Assembly: GCA_910574015.1 (NCBI GenBank)
Contig: CAJSYQ010000018.1
Location: 1-64,000 of the forward strand
Reading direction: 5' to 3'
Source: Eubacteriaceae bacterium
GTDB taxonomy: Bacteria > Bacillota > Clostridia > Lachnospirales > Lachnospiraceae
Length of the DNA stretch: 64,000 nucleotides
The translations under genes were made by a program, and so were the position numbers. Under the pieces are notes generated by a model. The model was not told the origin of the DNA. It saw nothing but the letters and a program-made list of their open reading frames with translations, and did no database searches. Below are positions 43,645 through 54,168 of the stretch, piece after piece. Position 1 is the stretch's first letter; each line of letters opens with the position of its first letter.

Positions 43645-44949
43645 ATGACAGATTACTCACAATTTGAAGCCAGTACAAAATCAGGGATCCATGCGGATCC
43701 AAATAGGATCCGGAAACACGATGAAATTATCGGAAAGGTTCTAAAACAGAGGAAAAGTTCTAAAATATATTGTGTGATATGCACGCTACTGGCTGCCACC
43801 TGTTTTTTCATTCACTGGATCATCACTGTAATTCTTGGGCTGGCCGCATTGTTCTTTTTGTGGAGGGGCACTGGTAAAATATCGGATGACTACTTAAAGG
43901 AGGTATACGAGGAAGGTCTTCTGGTACCTGGACTAATCATAAAAACCAAGCCCCTTACTATTCTTGCTATTGCTAACCTCACTGCCCAGAGCGGGGCAGA
44001 GACGATAAACGGCTGTTTCTTCCTTGTAGTAAAAGATTTGGACGGGGCAAAAAAGGAGCTGCATGAAAAAATCCCTTGCTCCTGTTTTTTCTGTTATGAA
44101 GGTGGATCCTACCACTCCTCATTTGAACCGCACCCCCTTTACTGGGGAACATCAGATAAACAGGAAATCCAAGCGGCGCTCATGCAGGTTGAAGAAGATA
44201 ATAAAGAAAATTCCCAGGATGAATGGGAAGTATTGATGCAGATCGCAGATCAGTTTCCCGAATTAAAAGATCAGGAAATCGTTTTATTGGATAAAAATTA
44301 TGTCCCTTTCGGGATCAAGTCAAACGGCCAGAGTGATTATCGTCCACTAAACCTGGAAACCGCGCAACAGTCCAAGGATTTGGAAATCCACGGACAGAAC
44401 CACAGAGAGGAACTGAATACAAATAACGGTCTACAGGAAGACATTCCCTATCTGACACAGGATATCCCCGGCAGGGAGATCTATAACAAGATGATCGAAA
44501 CGGCCTGTCGGCTCCATGTGTACGAATATATCAGCGGACACTGTAAATTAGGGCATCTCATCAGCTTTGAACACCCAGGGCTGTTTACCTATATCGGCGA
44601 TTCTCTCAGTTTTTTACAGGAAGTCCAGGCCGGTCATTATACGCTGGCAGAGGGGGAATATCCGCTGATCTATGAAAAATGCCTGATCACAAACAACGGG
44701 TGCTATCAGAATAAAGAATTCCTGCCCTGGGACAAGATAGACTTTTCTATTAAATTTAACTTTGAGAACGGCATGAAACTACTTTTGAACGGAAAAAAAA
44801 TCGCAGAGTTCGCTACCCATTTTGACAACTATCCCAACGCAGAAAATATGACGGAACAGGAACAGAAAATGGCTGCCCAGAAGGAAGCAGCCCGGATACT
44901 GGACTTTATGAGGGAATTAAAACATCTTAGCGCAGCAGCGCAAGTCTAA
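43645..44949 (+). CDS. uncharacterised membrane-anchored protein, DUF3239-like N-terminal half
   Basis: 434 residues. Two adjacent hydrophobic segments at about 43-75 are followed by a beta-rich cytosolic domain (YLKEVYEEGLLVPGLIIKTKPLTILAIANL) reminiscent of DUF3239, a weak resemblance. After an acidic linker, the last 150 residues (CLITNNGCYQNKEFLPWDKIDFSIKFN) look like a PH/YcxB-type beta domain. AGGGGG precedes the ATG. It ends at a terminator shared with the convergent secreted protein gene. Confidence 0.65.
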   Translation: MTDYSQFEASTKSGIHADPNRIRKHDEIIGKVLKQRKSSKIYCVICTLLAATCFFIHWIITVILGLAALFFLWRGTGKISDDYLKEVYEEGLLVPGLIIKTKPLTILAIANLTAQSGAETINGCFFLVVKDLDGAKKELHEKIPCSCFFCYEGGSYHSSFEPHPLYWGTSDKQEIQAALMQVEEDNKENSQDEWEVLMQIADQFPELKDQEIVLLDKNYVPFGIKSNGQSDYRPLNLETAQQSKDLEIHGQNHREELNTNNGLQEDIPYLTQDIPGREIYNKMIETACRLHVYEYISGHCKLGHLISFEHPGLFTYIGDSLSFLQEVQAGHYTLAEGEYPLIYEKCLITNNGCYQNKEFLPWDKIDFSIKFNFENGMKLLLNGKKIAEFATHFDNYPNAENMTEQEQKMAAQKEAARILDFMRELKHLSAAAQV

Positions 44950-44978
44950 CAGTTAATATCTCACCAATAAAAGAAGCA

Positions 44979-45019
44979 CCCCCGCCCTGTAACAGCCTCT
45001 CTGTCAGGACGGGGGTTTT
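44979..45019. terminator. bidirectional terminator
   Basis: CCCCCGCCCTG (44979-44989) pairs, with one mismatch, with CAGGACGGGGG (45005-45015), followed by TTTTA. It lies between convergent genes. Confidence 0.75.
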
Positions 45020-45038
45020 AACATATCAATGATTTCAT

Positions 45039-46991
45039 TTATTTTTTAATCTTTACTTTTGCCTGCTTACTCCATGCTCCCTTTTTGCCATGAGCCGATA
45101 CGGCACGGACACGAAAATAATATGTCTTTTTCTTCTTCAGCTTTGTGATCTTATAACTCCTTTTCGCGGTTGTCTTTGTTTTTGCCTTTTTAAATTTCTT
45201 ATTCTGGCTGTACTGGATCTGGTATTTCTTCGCCCTCGCCGCCTTTTTCCATGTAAGGATGACAGTCTTCTTCTTTTTGTTCTTTGCTTTCACGGAAGAG
45301 ACCTTTGCCGGCTTCGCCTCTGTCTTTGGCTTGTCGTTCCCAATGTCTGTGCCGGGAGTAACCGGCGTGCCGTCGGCAGGCGGTTGAGAAGCACTTCCGT
45401 TTCCACCCGATGAACCGCCTGTGCTGTCTCCCCCGGACGGACCGGTTGGTTTAGAAGGATTATCCGTTCCCGTTCCGTCGTCTTCCGGAGGCAGTGACGG
45501 GGTCTGGCCGGGATTTTCATCCTTCGTACTCAGCGTCCCCGTTTTTTTCAGCGAAGCCGCTGTCAGATCAAAATGCAATGCCGGACGCACTGCGTTTTCA
45601 GCGTCAACGTGTGTGCCAAATGGAAGAGCAGCGCCTTCATCCCCTATATATGCCACATAGGTACCGATCTCACCAATTGATCTCAGCCACCAATAATCAG
45701 TTGGGCGGTAATCATCATCCTGTACATAGGCTGTGCGTGCAGGGCTGTCACACCAGAACTCTGTCGGAAAACCATATTCCTTACTCGTCATATCCGAAAG
45801 GGAAGGAAGAGATACAAAATCCATCGTATCCGCTCCACCATCGGTTCCATACCATGGATTGTCTTCATTTTCCCAGTTATAATTTCGGATTCCCTTTTTC
45901 TCCTCTTCCTTAAATGTATTCTGATAAAACTCCCCATTCAGCCAGGAACGCAGGCTACTGGTTTCCCACGTAACGTCTTCACGAATATCATGAATCTTCC
46001 GGTCTGCCATCAGGCGGTCCGCCATCAGATACGCATCCCCATCCCTTATAGATAAAACTCTCCACTCCATTGGCTGACCCTCTTTTGTCGTACCCAGCTC
46101 TACCAGATCCCACTCGCTCTCATCCAGACCCGTTTCTACTTCCGCAGCCTTTTCCAGCTGCATAACTGACAGATCCAGATGCAGGGCAGGACGTATGCCA
46201 TCCAAATCAATCGAGAGACTGTCTCCGTATGAATTAACAATACCTGAATTAAAAACATACGCTGCCGCATCGCCGGCATAACCAGGCGATCTAAGCCACC
46301 AGCCGCCATCTCCTCCCCTTGTGATCGTATCCTCTCCCGGCTGCCCAGCATAAGGAGTAACCTTTGCCATCCTTGCCTGATCATCCAGGTCTATATCTCC
46401 GTCAAATCCATACGCCGTTGAAGAGACTTCTTCTATAGAAGGAAGGAAAACCTTATCCCTTGTATCGGCGCCACCGTCCGTACCATATTCCGGATTATCC
46501 GCATTGGTTACCGCCGTCTCTTTAATGGCAGCTCTCTCCTCTTCACTAAAAGCGTCCCGATAGAACTCTTCATTCAGCCATTTTCTAATGGAACTGTTTT
46601 CCCATGTGACAGTTTCTGCTTCAGCTTCATATGGCAGGAAGTCAAGCACCCGTTCGGAAAGCAGAAACACGTCGGTGTCATTCACTGAAAGTACCTGCCA
46701 CCGGATTGGCTGCTTCTCATCCATCTGATCCGCCTCACCGTCCCCATTGGTATCCTCCTGCCAGTAACTGCCAAAGGTCACCACATCGCGAACCTTCATC
46801 TTGATCCTGGGATTTCGCAGGCCGGAAGCTTCATCCAGTTCTCCCCCCTGTTCACTGATCCGGGGATTCTGCAAAATAACGCTGCCAGCCGCTCCCGCTT
46901 TTGGTGCCGGCCCCAAACTACTCCCCAGCAGCAATATAGTGAGCGCCGCCGCAAGGATGCGTCTTCCCTTTCCTGTATTTACTCTCCTCAA
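45039..46991 (-). CDS. secreted protein with two DUF6273 domains and a C-terminal Fn3 domain
   Basis: 650 residues. A signal peptide (basic start, LAAALTILLLGSSLG, cleavage near AGAAGS) is followed by two related DUF6273 domains, roughly 70-290 and 300-490. Each carries WENSSIRKWLNEEFY-type and GTDGGADT motifs and ends in WWLRS and RPALH. Then comes a proline/glycine/serine linker and a lysine-rich fibronectin type III domain at 565-650 that may bind the wall. No sorting signal or membrane anchor. Function unknown; possibly a surface or extracellular binding protein. An inverted repeat surrounds its promoter -35. Confidence 0.82.
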   Translation of the reverse strand: MRRVNTGKGRRILAAALTILLLGSSLGPAPKAGAAGSVILQNPRISEQGGELDEASGLRNPRIKMKVRDVVTFGSYWQEDTNGDGEADQMDEKQPIRWQVLSVNDTDVFLLSERVLDFLPYEAEAETVTWENSSIRKWLNEEFYRDAFSEEERAAIKETAVTNADNPEYGTDGGADTRDKVFLPSIEEVSSTAYGFDGDIDLDDQARMAKVTPYAGQPGEDTITRGGDGGWWLRSPGYAGDAAAYVFNSGIVNSYGDSLSIDLDGIRPALHLDLSVMQLEKAAEVETGLDESEWDLVELGTTKEGQPMEWRVLSIRDGDAYLMADRLMADRKIHDIREDVTWETSSLRSWLNGEFYQNTFKEEEKKGIRNYNWENEDNPWYGTDGGADTMDFVSLPSLSDMTSKEYGFPTEFWCDSPARTAYVQDDDYRPTDYWWLRSIGEIGTYVAYIGDEGAALPFGTHVDAENAVRPALHFDLTAASLKKTGTLSTKDENPGQTPSLPPEDDGTGTDNPSKPTGPSGGDSTGGSSGGNGSASQPPADGTPVTPGTDIGNDKPKTEAKPAKVSSVKAKNKKKKTVILTWKKAARAKKYQIQYSQNKKFKKAKTKTTAKRSYKITKLKKKKTYYFRVRAVSAHGKKGAWSKQAKVKIKK

Positions 46992-47082
46992 TATACTTTT
47001 CCTCCCTTTCTATATGCCTTTCACAGCTTTGAAACAAAACTGCAGAACAATACATAGCAGCTAAGTTAGATTTCTAATTCGG

Positions 47083-47128
47083 ATTATACTATGTGAACCA
47101 TTATATGTCAATATACAAAAAATGGTTC
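47083..47128 (-). promoter_or_regulatory. promoter with inverted repeat, DUF6273 gene
   Basis: Minus strand -35 TTGACA (47111-47106), 17 bases, -10 TATAAT (47088-47083). GAACCATT (47095-47102) and AATGGTTC (47121-47128) form perfect 8-base arms flanking the -35 box, a likely repressor or activator site. Confidence 0.7.
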
Positions 47129-47142
47129 TGACTAAATACGGA

Positions 47143-47171
47143 TTGCATTTTTCAACATTCAACGATATAAT
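47143..47171 (+). promoter_or_regulatory. dtd promoter
   Basis: -35 TTGCAT (47143-47148), 17 bases, -10 TATAAT (47166-47171). Confidence 0.7.
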
Positions 47172-47216
47172 CAGTATATCCTGACAAAGACCAATCATCA
47201 GATCCGGAGGTACTCT

Positions 47217-47657
47217 ATGAAAGCAGTTGTAACACGAGTGACAGAAGCTTCTGTTACTATTGAAGAAACTATCCATGGAAAAATAGAAACAGGATTTCTT
47301 GTTCTGCTGGGCGTGGGACCGGATGACACAGAGGAGGATGCCATGAAACTGGCAGACAAAGTCTGCGGTGTCCGGGTATTTGAAGATGAGAGTGGGAAAA
47401 TGAACCGAAATCTGGAACAGGTAAACGGAGAACTCCTGGTGGTCTCCCAGTTTACCTTATATGCGGACCTGAAAAGCCGGCGTCCCGGGTTCAGCGGGGC
47501 GGCGAAACCAGATGCCGCCCTTCCGCTCTACGAGCGATTTATGTCGGCATGCATGGATCGGGGATTTCATGTAGAACATGGGGAATTCGGGGCGGATATG
47601 AAGGTGGCATCAGTGAATGATGGACCTGTCACCCTGCTTTTCGATACAAGGGGATAA
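47217..47657 (+). CDS. dtd: D-aminoacyl-tRNA deacylase
   Basis: Hydrolyses D-amino acids (and glycine mischarged on tRNA-Ala) from tRNA, protecting translation. The family signatures SQFTLYADL and NDGPVTL are intact; 146 residues is the usual length. CGGAGG precedes the ATG and a good promoter lies 45 bases upstream. Monocistronic or followed by the lipoprotein gene after 111 bases. Confidence 0.95.
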   Translation: MKAVVTRVTEASVTIEETIHGKIETGFLVLLGVGPDDTEEDAMKLADKVCGVRVFEDESGKMNRNLEQVNGELLVVSQFTLYADLKSRRPGFSGAAKPDAALPLYERFMSACMDRGFHVEHGEFGADMKVASVNDGPVTLLFDTRG

Positions 47658-47768
47658 TGTCCCACACAATTTGAATATTCTTGCAACAGTCTGGCGGGAT
47701 CAGCCGTCTTATAATCAGACCCGTTCAACGGAGATGTTGAACATTATATAATGAAAGGACTGATAGAT

Positions 47769-48350
47769 ATGAAAAAAATTGCGGGAATATTGTTAGCATT
47801 CTCAGCCTGCTTTTTCCTTGCGGGATGTAACAACATCCGGCAAGGTGCATCGGCATCAGAGACCAGTAGAACAGAGAAAACAAAGACAGCATCAGACCAA
47901 GCCATCATCAGGAATGAAGAAACGGATGGCAAAGACGAGAAAGAGAACCTGAGAGTTTCTTACAAGTGCAAATTAGGAAGTGTTTCACTGTGTATCCCGG
48001 ATGGCTGGTCCTACCAGACAGAGAAGTACAAAAAAACAAAAGAAGGCGAAGCCTTCGGGATCACATTCTGGAAAGATTCCTCGAAAAAGAAAAATAAGAT
48101 ATCTATCCAGTACACCAACGTGTTTGGCGTATGTGGAACGGGATTGAAGACAAAGAAGGTCAAAATAAATGGCATAAGCGGCGAGGCAGGATATTACGAC
48201 GGGAAAACCTACTGGGAATACATTGTGCTGGGCGGCAGATTTAAAAATACTGTTACTATTCTGAATTTCTGTGAAAGTGAATCCTGGTGGGATCGCAATG
48301 CAGACCAGATCATGGAGATCCTGAACACGCTTATTTATAAGATTTCGTAA
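47769..48350 (+). CDS. putative lipoprotein
   Basis: 193 residues from ATG 47769, which follows AAAGGA; an earlier ATG at 47751 lacks a site. Signal peptide with lipobox CFFLAGC, then a serine/threonine/lysine-rich spacer and a mixed domain of about 130 residues (SLCIPDGWSYQTEKYKK) of unknown family. Predicted to be lipid-anchored on the outer face of the membrane. No partner identified. Confidence 0.78.
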   Translation: MKKIAGILLAFSACFFLAGCNNIRQGASASETSRTEKTKTASDQAIIRNEETDGKDEKENLRVSYKCKLGSVSLCIPDGWSYQTEKYKKTKEGEAFGITFWKDSSKKKNKISIQYTNVFGVCGTGLKTKKVKINGISGEAGYYDGKTYWEYIVLGGRFKNTVTILNFCESESWWDRNADQIMEILNTLIYKIS

Positions 48351-48420
48351 ATTTCAGAGGGAGGCAGCACCATCGGACTGTCTCCCTGCACGCAGCTCTA
48401 CAGTGGAAAGGTTTCCTGAA

Positions 48421-49005
48421 TCACCTCTTCTGCAGTTCATCCAATGTCAGATGATACGCCGGTAAAAACTCTTCCATAAATATTTTTACTTCCTCCAGCC
48501 CCAGTTCAGTAAGGGCCTGTCTGGTGGTTTGGAGGGCGGTCTGGAATTCCTGATTGCCGGAGCGGAGTTCTTCCATACATTTGATCAAGGCAGAAAGCTT
48601 ATCTGCCGCTTTCACGAGTTTCCATTCTTTTTTCGTAGTCTCTCTCTGAAAAAACACCGGATCGTAATATTTCTTCATATAATCCGGCAGCTTATCAAGT
48701 AACGTCCGGCTCGCCACATCCTCCACCCTCTTGTAGGCATCTTTAATATCGTCATCAAAATATTTCACCGGGGTCGGCATATCACCAGTTATGATCTCAT
48801 TGGCATCATGATACAGTCCCATCAGGGCAATCTGCTCTACGTTTACCTGACTGCCGCACCTTTCATTGGATATAATGGCAAGCCCATGCGCCAGCATGGC
48901 CACCTCCAGCGAGTGTTCGCTGATATTCTCCTGCCTGGAATTGCGCATCAGCGCCCATCGCTCAATATATTTCATACGGGCCATCATGGCGAAAAATGAA
49001 TACAT
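48421..49005 (-). CDS. YfbR-like HD-domain 5'-deoxynucleotidase
   Basis: HD-superfamily phosphohydrolase of 194 residues. The residues of the HD site are seen in SEHSLEVAMLAHGL, GLYHDANEI and a late aspartate (AADKLSALIKC). The N-terminal MKYIERWALMRNSRQEN is typical of YfbR, which dephosphorylates deoxynucleoside monophosphates; the same activity is inferred here. It begins 23 bases after the uvrA stop, so it may be the last gene of a uvrB-uvrA unit. Confidence 0.85.
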   Translation of the reverse strand: MYSFFAMMARMKYIERWALMRNSRQENISEHSLEVAMLAHGLAIISNERCGSQVNVEQIALMGLYHDANEIITGDMPTPVKYFDDDIKDAYKRVEDVASRTLLDKLPDYMKKYYDPVFFQRETTKKEWKLVKAADKLSALIKCMEELRSGNQEFQTALQTTRQALTELGLEEVKIFMEEFLPAYHLTLDELQKR

Positions 49006-49028
49006 ATATTTTACCCCCGTCTTTCTCC

Positions 49029-51857
49029 TTATGATAGTATTTTCCTCATATAATATCCGGTATAGGACTCCTCACACTCTGCCACCTTTTCCGGCGTGCC
49101 GCAGGCAACCACGGTGCCCCCCTTATCACCGCCCTCCGGCCCCATGTCGATGAGATAATCGGCCGTCTTTATGACATCGAGATTGTGTTCAATCACAACC
49201 ACTGTATTACCGCCCTCAACCAGTCGGTGAAGAATCTCAATGAGCTTGTGTACATCGGCAAAATGCAGTCCTGTGGTGGGCTCATCGAGAATGTAGATGG
49301 TCTTTCCTGTACTCCGTTTACTCAGCTCTGTGGCCAGCTTGATCCTCTGTGCCTCTCCCCCGGACAGGGTAGTGGAGGGCTGCCCCAGCTTCACATAAGA
49401 GAGCCCTACATCATATAAGGTCTGTATCTTCCGGTGAATCGTTGGAATATGCTTAAAGAAATCCAGAGCCTCTTCGACCGTCATATCCAGCACATCATAG
49501 ATACTCTTTCCTTTGTATTTCACATCCAGTGTCTCCCGGTTATATCGTTTTCCGTCGCAGACCTCACAGGGAACATATATATCCGGAAGGAAATTCATCT
49601 CAATCTTCAATATACCATCCCCGGAACACGCTTCACAGCGGCCGCCTTTGATATTAAAGCTGAAACGCCCCTTCTTATATCCTTTTGCTTTGGCATCTGG
49701 TGTGGCGGCAAAAAGATCCCGTATCATGTCAAATACACCTGTGTAAGTAGCCGGATTGGACCGGGGCGTCCGCCCAATGGGCGACTGGTCAATGTTAATG
49801 ACCTTATCCAGCTTTTCCACGCCTTCAATCTTAGAATGCTTACCCGGTATGCAGCGGGCGCGGTTCAGCGTCCTTGTCAGGCTCTTTGACAGAATCTCAT
49901 TCACAAGCGAGCTCTTTCCCGATCCAGAGACCCCTGTTACGCAGGTTAGAATCCCTGTGGGAATCTTTACATTTATCTTCTTGAGATTATGTTCCTCCGC
50001 TCCCTTCACTGTAAGATACCCCGACGGCTTACGGCGCTCTGCCGGAACCGGTATCTCAATCCGTTTGCTGAGATAAGCCCCTGTAATGGACTCGGGCACA
50101 TTCATAATCTCCTCTGCCGTTCCCTGTGCCACCACATAGCCTCCATTCTTTCCTGCTCCTGGGCCGATATCCACCACATGATCAGCCGCCAGCATCGTAT
50201 CCTCATCATGTTCTACAACAATCAGCGTATTGCCCAGATCCCTGAGCTTCTTCAGCGTGGCAATGAGCTTATCGTTATCCCGCTGGTGCAGCCCGATACT
50301 CGGCTCGTCCAAAATATATGCCACTCCCACCAGCCCGGATCCAATCTGTGTTGCCAGCCGGATCCGTTGTGCCTCTCCCCCGGAGAGGGATGCCGTAGCG
50401 CGGGCAAGACTGAGATAATCCAGACCGACGTCCACAAGAAAACCCAGCCGGGAACGGATCTCTTTCAATACCAACCGCCCAATCTGCTGCTGCCTCCTGG
50501 ACAATTCCAGTCCATCCATAAATTCCTTGAGATCCAGTATGGAAAGCTCGCAGATATCTGCGATGTTCTTGTCCCCCACCGTCACCGACAGAGATTCCTT
50601 TTTCAGTCGTTTGCCTCCACACGTATGGCATGGCGTGATCTGCATAAAGCTCTCGTACTCCTGCTTTGCCACCTCAGAACCAGTCTCCCGGTATCGTTTC
50701 TGAATATTATTCAATATCCCCTCAAAGGCGATATTGTAAACACCGCTGCCATGCCGCCCCGTATAGTGTACCTCAACACGGCGCCCCTCTGTGCCATGCC
50801 AGATAATGTCATGAACCTCAGCAGGATAATCCTGAAACGGCGTGTCCAGCGAGAATCCATATTCCGTCGCCATGGCCTCCATTGTGCTGCGGCTGTAGCT
50901 CCCCTCTTTCACCACAGACTGCCATCCCGGAGCAGCAATGGCTCCCTCATTGATACTCAGAGAAGGATCCGGTACGATCAACTCCTCATCAAACTCCATC
51001 CGGTATCCAATGCCAAGACAGTCCGGGCAGGCACCAAATGGGTTATTAAAGGAAAAGCTTCGAGGTTCCAGTTCTTCAATACTGATGCCGCAGTCTGGGC
51101 AGGAAAAGCTCTGACTGAAATTGATGGGATCTCCCCCGATCACATCCACAATCATCAGTCCGTCCGCAAGCTTCAGCACATTTTCAATGGAATCCGTCAG
51201 CCGTTTCTGAATCCCGTCTTTGATCATCAGCCGGTCTACAACAATCTCGATATTGTGTTTCTTGTTCTTCTCCAGTTTGATCTCCTCACTGAGTTCATAC
51301 TGGTTCCCATCGATCATTACCCGGACGTAGCCACTTTTCTTTGCCTTGTCCAGAACCTTTACATGCTCTCCCTTACGTCCGCGGACTACCGGTGCCAAAA
51401 GCTGGATCTTCGTGCGTTCCGGCAGCTTCATCACCTCATCCACCATCATATCCACACTCTGTTTTTTAATCTCTTTCCCACATTTCGGACAATGAGGGAT
51501 CCCGATCCGGGCGTAGAGCAGCCGGTAATAATCATAAATCTCTGTCACTGTCCCCACCGTAGAACGAGGATTCCGGTTGGTGGATTTTTGGTCTATGGAA
51601 ATCGCCGGAGGCAGACCCTCGATGCTTTCCACATCCGGTTTCTCCATCTGTCCAAGGAACTGCCTGGCGTAGGAAGAAAGAGACTCCATATATCTTCGCT
51701 GCCCTTCCGCATAGATGGTATCAAAAGCAAGGGATGATTTCCCAGAGCCGCTAAGCCCTGTCAGCACGACAAATTCATCCCTGGGAATGTCCAGACTGAT
51801 ATCCTGCAAGTTGTGTTCTTTTGCTCCGCGGATGCGGATCATGCGTTTCTTTTCCAT
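49029..51857 (-). CDS. uvrA: excinuclease ABC subunit A
   Basis: Damage-recognition ATPase of nucleotide excision repair. Two ABC ATPase modules with Walker [14 protein letters not shown] near the start and [13 protein letters not shown] at about 640, two [24 protein letters not shown] signatures and CxxC zinc modules (CPKCGK, CHTCGG, CEACSG). 942 residues, full length. It follows uvrB by 21 bases. Confidence 0.97.
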   Translation of the reverse strand: MEKKRMIRIRGAKEHNLQDISLDIPRDEFVVLTGLSGSGKSSLAFDTIYAEGQRRYMESLSSYARQFLGQMEKPDVESIEGLPPAISIDQKSTNRNPRSTVGTVTEIYDYYRLLYARIGIPHCPKCGKEIKKQSVDMMVDEVMKLPERTKIQLLAPVVRGRKGEHVKVLDKAKKSGYVRVMIDGNQYELSEEIKLEKNKKHNIEIVVDRLMIKDGIQKRLTDSIENVLKLADGLMIVDVIGGDPINFSQSFSCPDCGISIEELEPRSFSFNNPFGACPDCLGIGYRMEFDEELIVPDPSLSINEGAIAAPGWQSVVKEGSYSRSTMEAMATEYGFSLDTPFQDYPAEVHDIIWHGTEGRRVEVHYTGRHGSGVYNIAFEGILNNIQKRYRETGSEVAKQEYESFMQITPCHTCGGKRLKKESLSVTVGDKNIADICELSILDLKEFMDGLELSRRQQQIGRLVLKEIRSRLGFLVDVGLDYLSLARATASLSGGEAQRIRLATQIGSGLVGVAYILDEPSIGLHQRDNDKLIATLKKLRDLGNTLIVVEHDEDTMLAADHVVDIGPGAGKNGGYVVAQGTAEEIMNVPESITGAYLSKRIEIPVPAERRKPSGYLTVKGAEEHNLKKINVKIPTGILTCVTGVSGSGKSSLVNEILSKSLTRTLNRARCIPGKHSKIEGVEKLDKVINIDQSPIGRTPRSNPATYTGVFDMIRDLFAATPDAKAKGYKKGRFSFNIKGGRCEACSGDGILKIEMNFLPDIYVPCEVCDGKRYNRETLDVKYKGKSIYDVLDMTVEEALDFFKHIPTIHRKIQTLYDVGLSYVKLGQPSTTLSGGEAQRIKLATELSKRSTGKTIYILDEPTTGLHFADVHKLIEILHRLVEGGNTVVVIEHNLDVIKTADYLIDMGPEGGDKGGTVVACGTPEKVAECEESYTGYYMRKILS

Positions 51858-51878
51858 TTTTTACCTCCCAATGGCCTG

Positions 51879-53864
51879 TCACTCTATTTCCTGCAACTGT
51901 TTTTTATATTCAATCATCTTATCCCGCAGCTCTGCTGCCAGTTCGAAATTCAGATCCGTTGCTGCTTTGTTCATATTTTTCATAATTTTGCGAATCGCCT
52001 TCTGTAGTTCTTCCGCACTCATGGATTCCGGGTCCTTCTCTTCTTCCAGAATGTCTGCAGAAGCCTTCTTTGAGATCCGGATAAGATCTCTCACTGCCTT
52101 CCTGATGGTCTGCGGGGTTATTCCATGTTCTTCGTTGTATGCCTGCTGCACCTTCCGGCGGCGGTTCGTCTCCCCTATGGCTTTCTTCATAGAATCCGTC
52201 TCGTTATCTGCATACATGATCACATAACCCTCGGCATTGCGCGCTGCACGGCCAATGGTCTGGATCAATGATGTCTCCGACCGCAGAAAGCCTTCCTTAT
52301 CCGCATCCAGAATCGCCACCAGGCACACCTCGGGAATATCCAGTCCCTCCCTCAGCAGATTGATTCCCACCAGTACGTCAAAGACATCCAGCCTCATATC
52401 CCGTATGATCTCTGACCGCTCTAGGGTATCAATGTCCGAATGGAGATACCGGACACGCACACCTACCTCCTGCAGATATTTTGTCAGATCCTCCGCCATC
52501 CGTTTCGTCAGCGTTGTGACAAGTACTTTGCCTTTCTTCTCTGTCACCTTTCGGATCTCGCCAAGGAGGTCATCCACCTGTCCCTTAACAGGGCGAACAA
52601 TAACCTCTGGATCAAGAAGTCCGGTGGGACGGATAATCTGCTCCGTCCGCAGAAGCTCATGGGCCTGTTCATAATCGGACGGAGTTGCCGACACAAAGAG
52701 CATCTGGTTAATATGCCCCTCAAATTCCTCAAAATTCAAAGGCCGGTTGCTCTTGGCGGAGGGAAGGCGGAATCCATATTCCACCAATGTGGTCTTCCGG
52801 GACTGATCCCCTCCATACATCCCCCTTACCTGGGGAACCGTAATATGAGACTCATCTATTATTATCAGAAAATCATCCGGAAAATAATCCATCAGTGTAT
52901 GCGGCGTATCACCGGGATTCAGGCCGCTTAAATGCATGGAATAATTTTCTATGCCAGAACAGAAACCCGTTTCCCGCATCATCTCAATATCAAAGTGCGT
53001 CCTCTCGGAAATCCTCTGAGCCTCAATAAGCTTGTCCTCACTTTTAAAGTAGGAAACTCTTTCCTTCAGCTCCTCTTCGATTCCCTGAATTGCCCGCTCC
53101 ATCTTGTCCTGTGATACTACATAATGGGAGGCCGGAAAGACGACCATATGTCCCAGCTGACTGATGGCATCCCCCGTCAGCACATCAATTTCCTGGATCC
53201 GGTCCACCTCATCACCAAAGAATTCCACCCGGAGAGCCCGGTCTGTAGCTGAGGCCGGAAAGATTTCCACCACATCCCCTCTGACCCGGAAAGTTCCCCG
53301 GTGAAAATCCATGTCATTTCTTGTATACTGTATATCAATAAGCCTGCGGATCACCTCATCCCGGTCTTTCTCCATTCCCGGCCGGAGTGATACCGTCATA
53401 TTCTGGTAATCAATCGGACTACCCAGACCATAGATACATGACACGCTGGAAATAATAATGACATCCCTTCGCTCTGTCAGCGCCGCTGTGGCAGAATGCC
53501 GCAGCTTATCAATCTCATCATTGATGGCAGAATCCTTTTCTATATAAGTATCTGTGGAGGGCACATAGGCCTCCGGCTGATAATAGTCGTAATAGGACAC
53601 AAAATACTCCACTGCATTCTCAGGGAACATCTCCTTGAATTCTCCGTAAAGCTGCGCCGCAAGCGTCTTGTTGTGGGCGATGACCAGCGTCGGCTTCTGC
53701 AATTCCTGAATGACATTCGCCATCGTAAATGTCTTGCCGGAACCCGTAACCCCAAGGAGTGTCTGGAATTGATTGCCCTCCTTGAAGCCTTTGACCAGCT
53801 CGGCGATGGCCTGGGGCTGGTCGCCGGTGGGCTTGTAGGGGGCTTGTAATTTGAACTCTGGCAT
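51879..53864 (-). CDS. uvrB: excinuclease ABC subunit B
   Basis: Helicase-like core of the UvrABC repair complex. [15 protein letters not shown] is Walker A, the beta-hairpin [12 protein letters not shown] follows, then helicase motifs ([18 protein letters not shown]) and the C-terminal UvrB/UvrC coiled coil. 661 residues, complete. Upstream lies a region with interlocked inverted repeats and then the mobile element, so the normal promoter may be altered. I see no clear LexA box. Confidence 0.97.
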   Translation of the reverse strand: MPEFKLQAPYKPTGDQPQAIAELVKGFKEGNQFQTLLGVTGSGKTFTMANVIQELQKPTLVIAHNKTLAAQLYGEFKEMFPENAVEYFVSYYDYYQPEAYVPSTDTYIEKDSAINDEIDKLRHSATAALTERRDVIIISSVSCIYGLGSPIDYQNMTVSLRPGMEKDRDEVIRRLIDIQYTRNDMDFHRGTFRVRGDVVEIFPASATDRALRVEFFGDEVDRIQEIDVLTGDAISQLGHMVVFPASHYVVSQDKMERAIQGIEEELKERVSYFKSEDKLIEAQRISERTHFDIEMMRETGFCSGIENYSMHLSGLNPGDTPHTLMDYFPDDFLIIIDESHITVPQVRGMYGGDQSRKTTLVEYGFRLPSAKSNRPLNFEEFEGHINQMLFVSATPSDYEQAHELLRTEQIIRPTGLLDPEVIVRPVKGQVDDLLGEIRKVTEKKGKVLVTTLTKRMAEDLTKYLQEVGVRVRYLHSDIDTLERSEIIRDMRLDVFDVLVGINLLREGLDIPEVCLVAILDADKEGFLRSETSLIQTIGRAARNAEGYVIMYADNETDSMKKAIGETNRRRKVQQAYNEEHGITPQTIRKAVRDLIRISKKASADILEEEKDPESMSAEELQKAIRKIMKNMNKAATDLNFELAAELRDKMIEYKKQLQEIE

Positions 53865-53878
53865 ATGAAAACCTCCAA

Positions 53879-54007
53879 TTTGTGACCGAAAAAAGTTTGC
53901 TTATTCGCCCGAAATTCGTGTAATTTGATTTTCGATTCGTGTAAAATGGGCTTGCAAAGCTGGCGAATAAGCGTTAAAATAGCAATTACACGAATGCAGG
54001 TCACAAA
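53879..54007. repeat. interlocked inverted repeats in the uvrB leader
   Basis: TTTGTGACC (53879-53887) pairs with GGTCACAAA (53999-54007); GCTTATTCGCC (53899-53909) with GGCGAATAAGC (53962-53972); ATTCGTGTAATT (53914-53925, with a second partial copy at 53935-53944) with AATTACACGAAT (53984-53995). The second and third pairs cross. All pairs are perfect. Confidence 0.8.
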
Positions 54008-54132
54008 ACCGTATTTTTGAAACGTAACAACACTGAATAACACCAGCCAGTACAGATAGTATTATCCAGTCATTTGGTTTTTCATTATAACACATGGGTT
54101 AAACCAGATAGGGATAAAAATAGATATGTATC

Positions 54133-54158
54133 GGCAGGAGCATAGATTTTCTCCTGCC
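54133..54158 (-). terminator. terminator of the recombinase gene
   Basis: GGCAGGAG (54133-54140) pairs with CTCCTGCC (54151-54158), 10-base loop, followed on the minus strand by an AT-rich tract ending in TATTTTTA. Confidence 0.55.
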
Positions 54159-54168
54159 ACGCCTGTAT

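Larger units (their letters stand above)
53865..54168. other. intergenic region between uvrB and the mobile element
   Basis: No gene. It holds the interlocked inverted repeats (53879-54007) and the recombinase terminator (54133-54158). The left end of the element must lie here or very close, but I cannot fix the junction without a second genome. Confidence 0.6.

Noticed and set aside
49989-51737. A plus-strand open frame of 582 codons opposite uvrA
   Set aside because: It is the shadow of uvrA; composition follows the opposite frame, and no ribosome site or known family is seen.
53865-54168. LexA (SOS) box before uvrB
   Set aside because: No GAAC-N4-GTTC-like site could be found; the repeats here do not fit that consensus.
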